Positions 1 to 8,238 of a DNA stretch of 58,997 nt are shown one piece after another. The notes beneath the pieces were generated by a model. The model made no database searches. It saw only the letters and a list, made by a program, of their open reading frames with translations, and was not told the DNA's origin. Location of the stretch: assembly GCA_024686215.1 (NCBI GenBank), contig JAIBDN010000009.1:1-58997 (forward strand), given 5' to 3'. Position 1 is the stretch's first letter. The number at the start of each line of letters is the position of its first letter. Source of the DNA: Gammaproteobacteria bacterium (lineage in GTDB: Bacteria > Pseudomonadota > Gammaproteobacteria > Pseudomonadales > Halieaceae). The translations under genes and the position numbers were made by a program.

Positions 1-130
1 GCCTCAACTTCCTGATTTCCAGAGTAGGCTTGCCGCGATCGGTAATGACACGAGGCTTGCCACTCTGCTCGATATCCCTTAATACCTCCAGAGCATGGGC
101 TTTAAATTCAGTTTTTGAAATTAACTCCAT
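1..130 (-). CDS. Phd/YefM-family antitoxin, N-terminal part (runs off left edge)
   Basis: Reading leftward from an ATG at 128-130 gives 43 residues beginning MELISKTEFKAHALEVLRDI and continuing with a GKPRVITDRGKP-like stretch, open to the window edge. A short N-terminal helix followed by a 'G.P.VIT..GKP' strand is the DNA-binding fold of Phd/YefM antitoxins of type II toxin-antitoxin pairs. A GGAG Shine-Dalgarno lies eight bases before the ATG. The toxin gene would normally follow, outside the window to the left. Two palindromes upstream (148-202) look like its autoregulatory operators. Family assignment is by motif; the toxin partner is not visible. Confidence 0.72.
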   Translation of the reverse strand, partial: MELISKTEFKAHALEVLRDIEQSGKPRVITDRGKPTLEIRKLR

Positions 131-147
131 AACGAGCACTCCACAAA

Positions 148-202
148 ATGACTATAACTAGTAGTCACCTTATCAGTATATATGACTATATTCAATAGTC
201 AT
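148..202. promoter_or_regulatory. Pair of palindromic operators upstream of the antitoxin gene
   Basis: Two copies of the same interrupted palindrome, ATGACTA-N7-TAGTCA at 148-167 and ATGACTA-N7-TAGTCAT at 182-202, lie 34-35 bp apart, about three helical turns. Tandem operators in front of a Phd/YefM antitoxin gene are the usual arrangement for autoregulation by the antitoxin/toxin complex. The repeats are seen directly; the binding role is inferred from family and position. Confidence 0.62.
175..202 (-). promoter_or_regulatory. Candidate promoter of the antitoxin gene
   Basis: On the minus strand, ATGACT at 197-202 (4 of 6 to TTGACA) and TATACT at 175-180 (5 of 6 to TATAAT) are separated by 16 bases. 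The upstream palindrome covers the -35 element and the downstream one lies just past the expected start, so both could block RNA polymerase. Inferred from consensus matching only. Confidence 0.4.
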
Positions 203-205
203 TTA

Positions 206-242
206 GGCTGCCGCCAAATTAACAGGCCGAAACTGATAGGAT
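206..242. repeat. Diverged relic of an IS6-like element end
   Basis: Bases 213-242 match the first part of the adjacent IS copy (250-279) at 23 of 30 positions: both carry a GCCAA.TTAAC..GCCGAAA core. This is a second, older-looking IS end 37 bp before the current one, consistent with insertion next to a related, decayed element. Confidence 0.5.
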
Positions 243-643
243 GGTATTGCCAACTTAACTCGCCGAAATTGGTAAAATCGGCGGATGAATACCTACAAGC
301 GACAGAGATTTCCGTCAGATATCATCTCCTACGCTGTCTGGCTCTACTATCGGTTCAATCTCAGGCGCGTGGTAACAGTCATCGCGATATAGAAGATCTC
401 CTGGCAGAACGAGGCATCACGGTCACCCGCGAATCAATTCGACTCTGGTGCATCAAATTCGGAGCAATTTATGCCCGCCGATTGAAGCGAAAGCACCGGG
501 GCTATGGTGACACCTTCTTCATCGATGAAGTCTTCGTCAAAATCAATGGCAAGCAGCACTACCTGTGGCGGGCAGTAGACCAGGATGGCGAGGTTGTGGA
601 TGTATACCTTCAAGCAAAGCGAGATGGGGCTGCAGCTAAAGTC
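243..643 (+). mobile_element. IS6-type insertion sequence, left copy (truncated and frameshifted transposase)
   Basis: The element starts with GGTATTGCCAACTTA. Its transposase begins at ATG 285 (MNTYKRQRFPSDIISY...) but stops after a few dozen codons. The rest continues in the -1 frame with the hallmarks of IS6/IS26/IS240 transposases: a RDIEDLLAERGITV stretch, then the first catalytic Asp in FIDEVFVKINGKQHYLWRAV. The frames are separated by roughly 14 extra bases near 361-375. Similarity ends near 640, before the second catalytic Asp, where the neighbouring regulator gene begins, so the 3' half is lost. The right copy at 58744 carries the same frameshift and matches 251 of 254 bases. This copy cannot make an active transposase. 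Confidence 0.85.
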
Positions 644-1657
644 TTACCGCATAGACTCAGTCAATTCCCTGCCTCTGGCCTCGCTGGGCGCCATATTGAA
701 TTCTGCGCGAAACGCGCGGGAGAAGTGAGCCGTGTCGGCAAAGCCACATTCCTGGGCAACTGTGGTGACGGAGCTTTCCGGTCGCCTTAGCAGCCAGAGA
801 CCGTAGCCCAGGCGCATGCCGCGATAGAGTCGCTGCAGGCTGTCACCGGTTTCCTTTACAAACAGGCGTTCCAGTTGGCGTTTTGACAGGTTGAGGCGAT
901 CGGCAATCTTTGTGGTGGACAGTGGCCGCGACATATTCTGTTCCATGATCAGTAGCGCGCGTCTTACCCTGCGATCTTTTACCAGAAGGTATTTATTGTT
1001 AGCGGGTTGCGGCTGTGGCGCATTGGCTGGCCGTGCCTGGTCCAGAACCAGTATGCGCAAGCTTTTCCTGGCCCATTGGTTCCCCAGGTGCCGCTCGATG
1101 AGTGCCGCCGCAAGGTCGGTGGCCGCGCTGCCACCCGCGCAGGTAATGCGATCACCATCTTCGACATAGAGTTGGTCAGCGACCGGTGTGACGTCAGCCA
1201 ATTCATCCTGCAGATCCTGGTAGTGGAACCAGCTGACGCAGCAGCGCTTGCCGTGCATCAAGCCTGCCCTGATCAGCGCGAAGGAGCCAGTGCAGAGGCC
1301 TACCAGGGGTACATGTTGGGTGGCAGCCTGTTGCAGATATTCGATAATGGCGTCGGAGGCAATAGCCCCCTGGTGTAACAGTCCGCCCACGACGACGATA
1401 TAGTCAAATTCAGCGGGGTCGCGAAATACTTCCCATGGCCGCACGCTCACGCCACAACTGGATTCCACTTCATTGAGCTGAGCACCCATCACTGTCCACT
1501 GGCAATTGATCTGGCGGCTGTGATCACCTTCGTCGGCGGCCAGGCGCAGGCTGTCAATAAACCCGGCAAAGGGCAGCAGGGTAAAGTGAGGCAGCAAAAT
1601 AAAGCCCACGCGGAGGTGGGAAGAGCGGCTGATTGAATGGGTGGCGCTAATATTCAA
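644..1657 (-). CDS. GlxA/GbdR-type AraC-family transcriptional regulator
   Basis: A 337-residue protein with an N-terminal DJ-1/PfpI (GATase-1-like) domain, residues about 15-185, containing the 'LVGLCTGSFALIRAGLM' nucleophile-elbow region, and a C-terminal AraC HTH domain (about 230-330: LSTTKIADRLNLSKRQLERLF and a second helix pair ending GFADTAHFSRAF). This architecture is that of GbdR and related regulators of glycine betaine, dimethylglycine and carnitine catabolism. It is divergent from the sox operon at 1802, which it probably controls. The start is unusual: a TAA lies two codons upstream and the only candidate before the conserved RVGF strand is TTG at 1657, with no convincing ribosome site. 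Its stop codon sits exactly at the junction with the IS relic, so the native C-terminus may have been altered. Confidence 0.82.
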   Translation of the reverse strand: MNISATHSISRSSHLRVGFILLPHFTLLPFAGFIDSLRLAADEGDHSRQINCQWTVMGAQLNEVESSCGVSVRPWEVFRDPAEFDYIVVVGGLLHQGAIASDAIIEYLQQAATQHVPLVGLCTGSFALIRAGLMHGKRCCVSWFHYQDLQDELADVTPVADQLYVEDGDRITCAGGSAATDLAAALIERHLGNQWARKSLRILVLDQARPANAPQPQPANNKYLLVKDRRVRRALLIMEQNMSRPLSTTKIADRLNLSKRQLERLFVKETGDSLQRLYRGMRLGYGLWLLRRPESSVTTVAQECGFADTAHFSRAFRAEFNMAPSEARGRELTESMR

Positions 1658-1801
1658 GTTTTATGGCAAATGTTTGGAATTTAAGCGCCAGATTAGCATG
1701 AATATGTCGTTTCTGTACAAGAATGATGTCATTTGCCTGCTAGCGCCAGGCTCCAGCTGCTGGTGGAATAGCAGTCTTCTTTCTCTTACCGGACTAAGCC
1801 A
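1658..1801. promoter_or_regulatory. Divergent control region between the AraC-type regulator and soxB
   Basis: This 144-bp gap holds a perfect 8-bp inverted repeat, GGCAAATG at 1665-1672 and CATTTGCC at 1730-1737, and a direct repeat AGCGCCAG at 1684-1691 and 1742-1749. Such paired half-sites fit the two-site binding of AraC-family activators. Which repeat is bound, if any, is not determined by the sequence. Confidence 0.35.
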
Positions 1802-3058
1802 ATGTCGGGCGGGTCATATTCGGGTTTCAGCCTGTTCAAAAACGCCCTCAGCTACCATGAAAACTGGCAGCGTGCCTGGCGCAGTCCCAAGCCGAAATCC
1901 GATTACGATGTGATTATCATCGGCGGCGGAGGTCATGGCCTTGCAACCGCGTATTACCTTGCCAGGGAACACGGCATTACCAATGTCGCAGTGATCGAGA
2001 AGGGTTACCTGGGTGGCGGTAATACAGGCCGAAATACCACGATCATCCGTTCTAATTACCTGTGGGATGAAGCAGCCCATCTTTACGAACTGGCACTGAA
2101 GCTCTGGGAGGGCCTGAGCCAGGAGCTCAATTTCAATGTGATGTTCAGTCAACGCGGGGTGCTGAACCTGGGTCATACACTGCAGGACATGCGGGACATC
2201 GAGCGCAGGGTGAATGCGAATCGGCTCAATGGCATTGATGGCGAAGTCATTGGCCCGGCGGAGGTGCAGAAACTGGTCCCACTGCTGGATTGCTCCCCTG
2301 GCAATCGCTACCCGGTATTGGGTGCTTCCTGGCAACCGCGTGGTGGCACCGCGCGCCATGACGCCGTGGCCTGGGGTTACGCACGGGCCGCCGATGCCCT
2401 GGGCGTAGACCTGATTCAACAGACGGAAGTGACCGGCATACGCCGTGAAAATGGCAGGGTAACCGGTGTCGAGACCAACGCCGGTTTTATTGGCGCGCGC
2501 AAGGTTGGCTGTGTCGTGGCCGGCAACTCCGGTGTTTTGGCCGCCATGGCAGGTCTGCAGTTGCCGATAGAGTCCCATCCTCTGCAGGCTATGGTTTCAG
2601 AGCCGCTGCGACCTTGTCTGGACACGGTGGTCATGTCCAACGCGGTGCATGGGTATATCAGTCAATCTGACAAGGGCGACCTGGTAATCGGCGCGGGTAT
2701 TGATCACTACACCGGCTACGGGCAGCGCGGCTCTTTCCACGTGGTGGAGCACACCATGCAGGCTATTTGCGAATTGTTTCCCGCCTTCAGCCGGGTGCGT
2801 ATGAACCGTCAGTGGGGCGGCATTGTCGATACCTGCCCGGACGCCTGTCCGATCATCAGCAAGACCCCGGTGCAAGGCCTGTATTTCAATTGTGGCTGGG
2901 GCACCGGAGGATTCAAGGCAACACCCGGATCGGGCTACGTGTTTGCAGATACGGTTGCACACGATCGCCCTCACCCGCTCGCAGAAGCGTTTTCCATTGA
3001 TCGCTTTTACAGTGGCGCTCTGATCGATGAGCACGGCGCCGCCGGCGTCGCACACTGA
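1802..3058 (+). CDS. soxB: Sarcosine oxidase beta subunit (copy 1)
   Basis: The catalytic subunit of heterotetrameric sarcosine oxidase, which oxidises sarcosine to glycine and, with THF, yields 5,10-methylene-THF and H2O2. The 418 residues match the family length. A Rossmann FAD motif GGGGHG lies at residues 41-46, after a leader typical of SoxB ([14 protein letters not shown]). The [15 protein letters not shown] stretch includes the His that carries covalent FMN in characterised SoxB proteins, and the C-terminus has the conserved [11 protein letters not shown] segment. It is first gene of soxBDAG, with soxD 15 bp downstream, and is probably activated by the divergent AraC-type regulator. 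A paralogue lies at 13305-14546. Confidence 0.9.
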   Translation: MSGGSYSGFSLFKNALSYHENWQRAWRSPKPKSDYDVIIIGGGGHGLATAYYLAREHGITNVAVIEKGYLGGGNTGRNTTIIRSNYLWDEAAHLYELALKLWEGLSQELNFNVMFSQRGVLNLGHTLQDMRDIERRVNANRLNGIDGEVIGPAEVQKLVPLLDCSPGNRYPVLGASWQPRGGTARHDAVAWGYARAADALGVDLIQQTEVTGIRRENGRVTGVETNAGFIGARKVGCVVAGNSGVLAAMAGLQLPIESHPLQAMVSEPLRPCLDTVVMSNAVHGYISQSDKGDLVIGAGIDHYTGYGQRGSFHVVEHTMQAICELFPAFSRVRMNRQWGGIVDTCPDACPIISKTPVQGLYFNCGWGTGGFKATPGSGYVFADTVAHDRPHPLAEAFSIDRFYSGALIDEHGAAGVAH

Positions 3059-3073
3059 GGGGGTAGCCAGCAC

Positions 3074-3376
3074 ATGCTTCAGATCAAGTGTCCCTATTGT
3101 CAGGAATTGCGCGAAGAAGATGAATTCAGCTACGGCGGCGAAGCACATATCGAGCGCCCTGCGAACCCGGAAGCGTGCTCCGACGAAGAATGGGGTGCGT
3201 ACCTGTTTTTTCGCAAGAACCCGCGTGGTGTGCATCATGAGATGTGGAATCACGCGGCGGGTTGTCGCCGCTATTTTAATGTCACGCGCAACACGGTGAC
3301 CTACGAGATTTTAGAGAGCTATCCCATGGGTGAAAAACCCGCGGTGCTCGCCGCCGGCCCCGGGGAGAGAAACTGA
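3074..3376 (+). CDS. soxD: Sarcosine oxidase delta subunit (copy 1), zinc-binding
   Basis: A 100-residue protein with the delta-subunit signature: Cys6-x2-Cys9 (KCPYC) and His60-x3-Cys64 (WNHAAGC), the four zinc ligands of structurally known SoxD, with the conserved SYGGE stretch between. It is a structural subunit of the heterotetramer. Its TGA overlaps the soxA ATG by one base, indicating translational coupling. All zinc ligands are intact here, in contrast to the second copy at 13022-13303. Confidence 0.9.
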   Translation: MLQIKCPYCQELREEDEFSYGGEAHIERPANPEACSDEEWGAYLFFRKNPRGVHHEMWNHAAGCRRYFNVTRNTVTYEILESYPMGEKPAVLAAGPGERN

Positions 3377-6300
3377 TGCCCCCGATGCAGGTGAACAGGC
3401 TGGAAAAAGGTGGCAGAGTCGACCGCGCTGATGCGGTAAATTTCACCTTTAACGGGCGTCCACTGCAGGGCTATGTGGGGGACACACTGGCCTCGGCCCT
3501 GCTGGCCAATGGCGTAAAAGTGGTTGCCCGCAGTTTCAAGTACTCTCGTCCCCGCGGTGTAGTCGGGCATGGATCGGAAGAACCCAATGCGATTGTCCAG
3601 GTGGCTAGCGGAGCCGCTACCATCCCCAACCTGCGCGCAACGCAGGTGCAAATTTACGAGGGCCTTGAGGCCTTCAGTGTGGGCGGCTGGCCCAGTGTCG
3701 ACTTTGACCTGATGTCAGTTGTGGGTTGGTTCAGTCGCCTGATGCCGCCCGGTTTTTATTACAAGACTTTTATGTGGCCGGCCCGGCTGTGGCTGACCTA
3801 CGAGCACTTTATCCGTAAAGCGGCAGGCCTGGGTCAGGCACCGCAGCTGCGTGATCCCGATAGCTATGACAAGCTCAATCATCACTGCGACGTACTCATC
3901 GTGGGTGCGGGACCGGCGGGGCTGTCTGCAGCCCTTGAGGCAGCGAGCGCCGGGGCCCGCGTTATTATTGCCGATGAGCAGCACGAAATGGGTGGCAGCC
4001 TGTTATCCGGCAAGGCCAGTATAGGCGCCCTGTCGGGCCAGCAATGGCTGCAGGACAGCTGTGAGCAACTGGCGGCTTACGGCAATGTTACCGTCCTGCC
4101 GCGTAGCACGGTCTTTGGCTATTACGATCACAATTTTCTCGCCATCCTCGAGCGCAGAAACGATCATCTGGTACCGCAACTTCGCACGGGGTCGCGCCAG
4201 CGACTGCACCGGGTTCGGGCGCGTCAGGTGATTCTTGCCACGGGCGCCATAGAGCGCCCCCTGGTGTTCGCCAATAACGATGTTCCCGGGGTAATGCTGG
4301 CGTCGTCAGTCTGTACCTACCTGAACCGCTACGGCGTTGCGCCGGGCAAAAAGCTGCTGCTGTTCACGGCCAACGATAACGCCTACCAGTGCGCACTCGA
4401 TTGGCATGCGGCAGGGCGCACTGTGGTCGCGGTAGTTGATTCCCGCGCCGCGCCTGATGGCCCGAAGGTGAATGCCTGTCGTCGAGCGGGCATAGAGGTG
4501 ATAGCCGGCCACGGGGTCATTGACGTCAAGGGCAAAAAAGCTGTCAATGCAGCTATTGTAGCCCCTCTCAATGCCGAGGGAACTGCGCTTACTGGCAGCT
4601 CCCGGCCGCTGGATTGCGATCTCATCGCCTGCTCCGGCGGATGGAGCCCCGTCGTCCACCTCAGCTCGCATAACGGCGTAAAACCGCGTTGGGACTCTGA
4701 CGCCATCGGGTTTTTGCCGGGGGTTTCTTCACAGGCCGAGTGTTCGGTGGGCGCGGCGGCCGGCAGTTACACTCTGCTTGCCTGTCTTGCCGAAGGCGCA
4801 GCTGCTGGCGCATCTGCTGCGGGGAAAACCGGTAACGGTAATGGCGAGTCGGGTTTTGTGGCTCCCAATACCCAGGAAAAAACCGAACACGCGCCGCAAG
4901 CCTTGTTCCTGGTGCCTCACAGTCAGCGTACCAGTCGCGCGCCCAAGCAGTTTGTCGATTTTCAGCTCGATGTTACCGCGGCGTCGATTGAGTTGGCTGC
5001 CCGTGAAGGCTACGAATCGGTGGAACATGTGAAGCGCTACACTGCAATGGGCTTCGGCACTGACCAGGGCAAGCTGGGTAACATCAATGGCATTGCTATT
5101 CTGGCCCGCGCTCTGGGTCAGGATATACCCAGTACCGGCACCACCATGTTTCGCCCCTGTTACACACCCACAACCTTTGGTGCGCTGGCGGGTCGTGACG
5201 TCGCGGACTTGTTTGATCCCGAGCGTTACACCGCCATGCACCGCTGGCACCTGGAACACGGCGCCCAGTGGGAGAACGTGGGCCAGTGGAAACGCCCGTG
5301 GTATTTCCCGCAAAGCGGGGAGAGCCTGCACCAGGCGGTCAACCGTGAATGCCTCGCTGTGCGCAGCAGTGTCGGGCTGCTCGACGCATCTACCCTCGGC
5401 AAGATTGATATTCAGGGTCGCGATGCCGCGGAATTTATTACCCGTATGTATACCAACTCCTATTTGAAGCTGGCCCCGGGGAAGTGTCGCTACGGCCTCA
5501 TGCTGAAGGAAGACGGCATGATTTTTGACGACGGGGTGACCGCATGCATCAGTGAAAACCACTATCTCATGCACACTACTACCGGAGGGGCCGCCGGCGT
5601 CCTTGCCTGGCTAGAGCTGTGGCACCAGACCGAGTGGCCGCATCTGGAGGTGTACTTCACCTCGGTAACCGATCACTGGTCGACAGCAACCATCAGTGGA
5701 CCGAACGCCCGCAAGGTGCTGGCAAAAGTGTGTGACGATATCGACCTGGAAGGCGACCAGTTCAAGTTCCTGGATTGGCGCGAATGCACGGTTGCGGGGG
5801 TGAAGGCGCGCGTGTTCCGTATCAGTTTTACCGGTGAGCTCTCTTACGAAGTCAATGTCCCCGCTCACTCTGGTCGGCATATCTGGGAGGCGTTGATGGC
5901 AGCCGGAGAGGAGTTTGCTATTACTCCTTACGGTACAGAGACCATGCACGTACTGCGTGCAGAGAAGGGTTTCATTATTGTCGGGCAGGATACCGATGGT
6001 TCCATGACCCCGCAGGACATGAACATGGACTGGATCGTCGGCAAGAACAAGACTTTCAGCTTTATCGGCAAGCGTTCCCTGGCGCGCAGCGATAGCATCC
6101 GTGAGGGTCGCAAGCAGCTGGTGGGTCTGCGTACGCTGGATCCCCTGCAGGTACTGCCGGAGGGTTCGCAGATAGTAAATGACCCGGCCGAAGCCATACC
6201 CATGGCCATGCAGGGGCATGTCACCTCCAGTTATTACAGTGCCAACCTGAAGCACTCCATCGCGCTTGCCGTGGTCAAGGGAGGGCTGGGGCGCATGGGG

Positions 6301-6399
6301 GATCGGGTTTATTGTCCGCTGGCAGATGGCGCGGTGATAGAGGCCGAAATCGTAGATTCGGTGTTCTATGACCCGACGGGGGAGAGACAAAATGTCTGA
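3376..6399 (+). CDS. soxA: Sarcosine oxidase alpha subunit (copy 1)
   Basis: At 1007 residues this is a full-length SoxA. The N-terminal region (about 15-120) resembles the 2Fe-2S-like fold that lacks a cluster in SoxA (FNGRPLQGYVGDTLASALLANG). An NAD-binding Rossmann motif follows near 175 (VLIVGAGPAGLSAALEAA), and the C-terminal third (from about 620) is a GcvT-like THF-binding domain (FTGELSYEVNVPAH, GQDTDGSMTPQDMNMDWIV). This subunit channels the methyl group of sarcosine to THF as methylene-THF. It overlaps soxD by 1 base and soxG by 8 bases. Compared with SoxA2 it has about 70 extra residues, mainly a low-complexity linker near residue 480 (GAAAGASAAGKTGNGNGESG). Confidence 0.92.
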   Translation: MPPMQVNRLEKGGRVDRADAVNFTFNGRPLQGYVGDTLASALLANGVKVVARSFKYSRPRGVVGHGSEEPNAIVQVASGAATIPNLRATQVQIYEGLEAFSVGGWPSVDFDLMSVVGWFSRLMPPGFYYKTFMWPARLWLTYEHFIRKAAGLGQAPQLRDPDSYDKLNHHCDVLIVGAGPAGLSAALEAASAGARVIIADEQHEMGGSLLSGKASIGALSGQQWLQDSCEQLAAYGNVTVLPRSTVFGYYDHNFLAILERRNDHLVPQLRTGSRQRLHRVRARQVILATGAIERPLVFANNDVPGVMLASSVCTYLNRYGVAPGKKLLLFTANDNAYQCALDWHAAGRTVVAVVDSRAAPDGPKVNACRRAGIEVIAGHGVIDVKGKKAVNAAIVAPLNAEGTALTGSSRPLDCDLIACSGGWSPVVHLSSHNGVKPRWDSDAIGFLPGVSSQAECSVGAAAGSYTLLACLAEGAAAGASAAGKTGNGNGESGFVAPNTQEKTEHAPQALFLVPHSQRTSRAPKQFVDFQLDVTAASIELAAREGYESVEHVKRYTAMGFGTDQGKLGNINGIAILARALGQDIPSTGTTMFRPCYTPTTFGALAGRDVADLFDPERYTAMHRWHLEHGAQWENVGQWKRPWYFPQSGESLHQAVNRECLAVRSSVGLLDASTLGKIDIQGRDAAEFITRMYTNSYLKLAPGKCRYGLMLKEDGMIFDDGVTACISENHYLMHTTTGGAAGVLAWLELWHQTEWPHLEVYFTSVTDHWSTATISGPNARKVLAKVCDDIDLEGDQFKFLDWRECTVAGVKARVFRISFTGELSYEVNVPAHSGRHIWEALMAAGEEFAITPYGTETMHVLRAEKGFIIVGQDTDGSMTPQDMNMDWIVGKNKTFSFIGKRSLARSDSIREGRKQLVGLRTLDPLQVLPEGSQIVNDPAEAIPMAMQGHVTSSYYSANLKHSIALAVVKGGLGRMGDRVYCPLADGAVIEAEIVDSVFYDPTGERQNV

Positions 6400-6997
6400 G
6401 ACGGGAAAACTGGAGACGCCGTTACATTACCTGCGTGGTGCCCGGCGCGACGTGGCTGACGGCGCGGCAGGCCTGATTGTAGAAGAAGTCAGCCCCTGTG
6501 TGCACCTGTCGCTGCGCGGCCCGACTGACAGCATAGAGCTGACGCAGGCACTGAGCTCGGTTGTCGGGCTTGAACTGCCGGATAAGCCCTTGAGTTGCCA
6601 GCGCAAGGGAGATGCCAGGGTTTTCTGGCAGGGTCCCACCGAGTGGATGCTGGTGCTTGCTGGTACCGACGGACAGTCGCTGCAGGATGATTTGCGGCGG
6701 GCGTTGGCCGGCGCTAATGCCGGGGTTATTATCGATGTCACTGGCGGTCAGACACTGCTCAGGCTTGCCGGCTCAGCCGTGACGCAAGTACTACAGAAGT
6801 CTTGTGGCTATGATTTTCATCCCGACAATTTCCCCCCAGGCAAGTGTGTGCAGACCACTTTCGCCAAGGCGGGGGCACTGGTCGCTCGACTGGAGCAGGA
6901 CTGTATCGAATTGCTTGTGCGACGCAGTTTCTGCGACTATATTGGCGAATGGCTGCTTGATGCGGGCGCGGAGTTTGGCGTTCGAATTTCCGACTAG
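6392..6997 (+). CDS. soxG: Sarcosine oxidase gamma subunit (copy 1)
   Basis: A 201-residue gamma subunit with a GcvT-like fold (e.g. FWQGPTEWMLVLAG, IIDVTGGQTLLRLAG, RRSFCDYIGEWLLDAGAEFG). The ATG at 6392 is chosen over an upstream ATG at 6368 because a GGGGGAGAG ribosome site sits just ahead of it and it gives the usual 8-base overlap with soxA. It completes soxBDAG. The next gene, a Rieske oxygenase, starts 23 bp downstream and is probably co-transcribed. Confidence 0.85.
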   Translation: MSETGKLETPLHYLRGARRDVADGAAGLIVEEVSPCVHLSLRGPTDSIELTQALSSVVGLELPDKPLSCQRKGDARVFWQGPTEWMLVLAGTDGQSLQDDLRRALAGANAGVIIDVTGGQTLLRLAGSAVTQVLQKSCGYDFHPDNFPPGKCVQTTFAKAGALVARLEQDCIELLVRRSFCDYIGEWLLDAGAEFGVRISD

Positions 6998-7020
6998 CGT
7001 AACCGAATGGTGGGCTGCCC

Positions 7021-8238
7021 ATGCCCGAAAAAATAGAAGTATCCGACCTGTCGGCAAGTATCCGCCGGACATTATTACCTATTGAGCAGGCCAATGGCCT
7101 TGCCAATCAAGCCTATGCCGACCCCGCCCTGTTTGCGTTCGAGCGCGAGCACGTGATGGCCAGGACCTGGACAGCCATTGCCTTCGAACGGGAGCTGCCG
7201 GAACCCGGGTTCGCCCTTCCGGTAGACCTCATGGGGCTGCCTCTGCTGATACTGCGTAACCGTGCGGGCCAGTTGTCGGTGTTTCACAATGTCTGCAGTC
7301 ACCGGGGAATGTTACTGGTGCGTGAGCCAGGCGTGGCCGATGGATCGCTGCGCTGTCCCTATCACTCGTGGCGATACGATCTGGACGGGAATCTTCGCGG
7401 CACCCCGCACATCGGCGGCGTGGGGATACACCAGCTTGATGATTTTGACTGCGACCAGCACGGGCTGAAGGAGGTGCGCAGTCATATCTGGCTGGGCATG
7501 GTTTTTGTCAACCTGTCCGGAGAAGCCGAATCTTTTGCAGACTTTATCCGCCCGCTGCAACAGCGCTGGCAAGTCTTTACCAATAAATTTGAAGAGCTGC
7601 GCACCCCGACCAACGGCGGCACAATGGAGCTGGAAGTTAACTGCAACTGGAAGCTGGCGGTAGAGAATTACTGTGAGGCCTATCATCTGCCCTGGGTGCA
7701 CCCGGGTCTGAATTCTTACTCACCGCTGGACCAACACTACTGCATTCAAAGTGACCAGGGCATGTCTGGCCAGGGGTCCGGTTGTTATCGTCTGGCCGAG
7801 GTTGCGGGCAATCAACTGCCGCAGTTTCCGGACTGGCCTGCCGCCCAGCAGCAAACAGCGGAATACCTGTCGCTGTACCCCAATGTTCTGCTGGGAGTGC
7901 AGGTAGATCACGTTTTTGCCATTATTCTGCACCCGCTGTCACATGACCGTACCCTGGAGAGCCTGCAGTTGTTCTACGTGGGAGATGATGCGGTTACGCC
8001 AAGCTACGCCGAGAACCGGGATAATGTGCTGCAGGCATGGCGAGAGGTATTCGCCGAGGATATTTTTGCCGTCGAGGGCATGCAGCAGGGCAGGCGCTCG
8101 CCGGGGTTTGCAGGCGGTGTCTTTTCCGCGGCGATGGATGGACCCACGTATCATTTCCATCGCTGGGTCGCAGAGTTCTACGCCAGCGGGCTCTCAGTCT
8201 CAGCTCCAGGGGAAGGGACTGTTGCTGACCGGATGTAA
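7021..8238 (+). CDS. Rieske non-heme iron oxygenase, quaternary-ammonium (GbcA/CntA/Stc2-like) type
   Basis: A 405-residue ring-hydroxylase-type alpha subunit. The Rieske [2Fe-2S] ligands are Cys92-x-His94 (CSHRG) and Cys112-x2-His115 (CPYHSW). The mononuclear iron site is ENYCEAYHLPWVH with His222 and His227. The bridging position is Glu219 rather than Asp, as reported for carnitine monooxygenase CntA and seen in betaine-type Rieske demethylases. Together with the sox genes just upstream this suggests N-demethylation of glycine betaine, a proline betaine or carnitine. No flavin/ferredoxin reductase partner (GbcB/CntB type) is encoded in the window, so electrons must come from elsewhere. The 3' end overlaps the convergent FAD oxidoreductase gene by 39 bp. 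Confidence 0.82.
   Translation: MPEKIEVSDLSASIRRTLLPIEQANGLANQAYADPALFAFEREHVMARTWTAIAFERELPEPGFALPVDLMGLPLLILRNRAGQLSVFHNVCSHRGMLLVREPGVADGSLRCPYHSWRYDLDGNLRGTPHIGGVGIHQLDDFDCDQHGLKEVRSHIWLGMVFVNLSGEAESFADFIRPLQQRWQVFTNKFEELRTPTNGGTMELEVNCNWKLAVENYCEAYHLPWVHPGLNSYSPLDQHYCIQSDQGMSGQGSGCYRLAEVAGNQLPQFPDWPAAQQQTAEYLSLYPNVLLGVQVDHVFAIILHPLSHDRTLESLQLFYVGDDAVTPSYAENRDNVLQAWREVFAEDIFAVEGMQQGRRSPGFAGGVFSAAMDGPTYHFHRWVAEFYASGLSVSAPGEGTVADRM

Noticed and set aside
361..390. Programmed -1 frameshift in the IS transposase
   Set aside because: IS6-family transposases are usually encoded in one frame, there is no slippery heptamer at the switch, and about 14 extra bases separate the conserved blocks. 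A shared inactivating insertion explains it better.
4729..6390. Long antisense reading frames (250-280 codons) opposite soxA1
   Set aside because: They mirror the codon structure of a clearly real 1007-residue gene, have no ribosome sites and no recognisable protein features. The same applies to long antisense frames opposite soxB1, MetF, RACo, tmpA and the TonB receptor.
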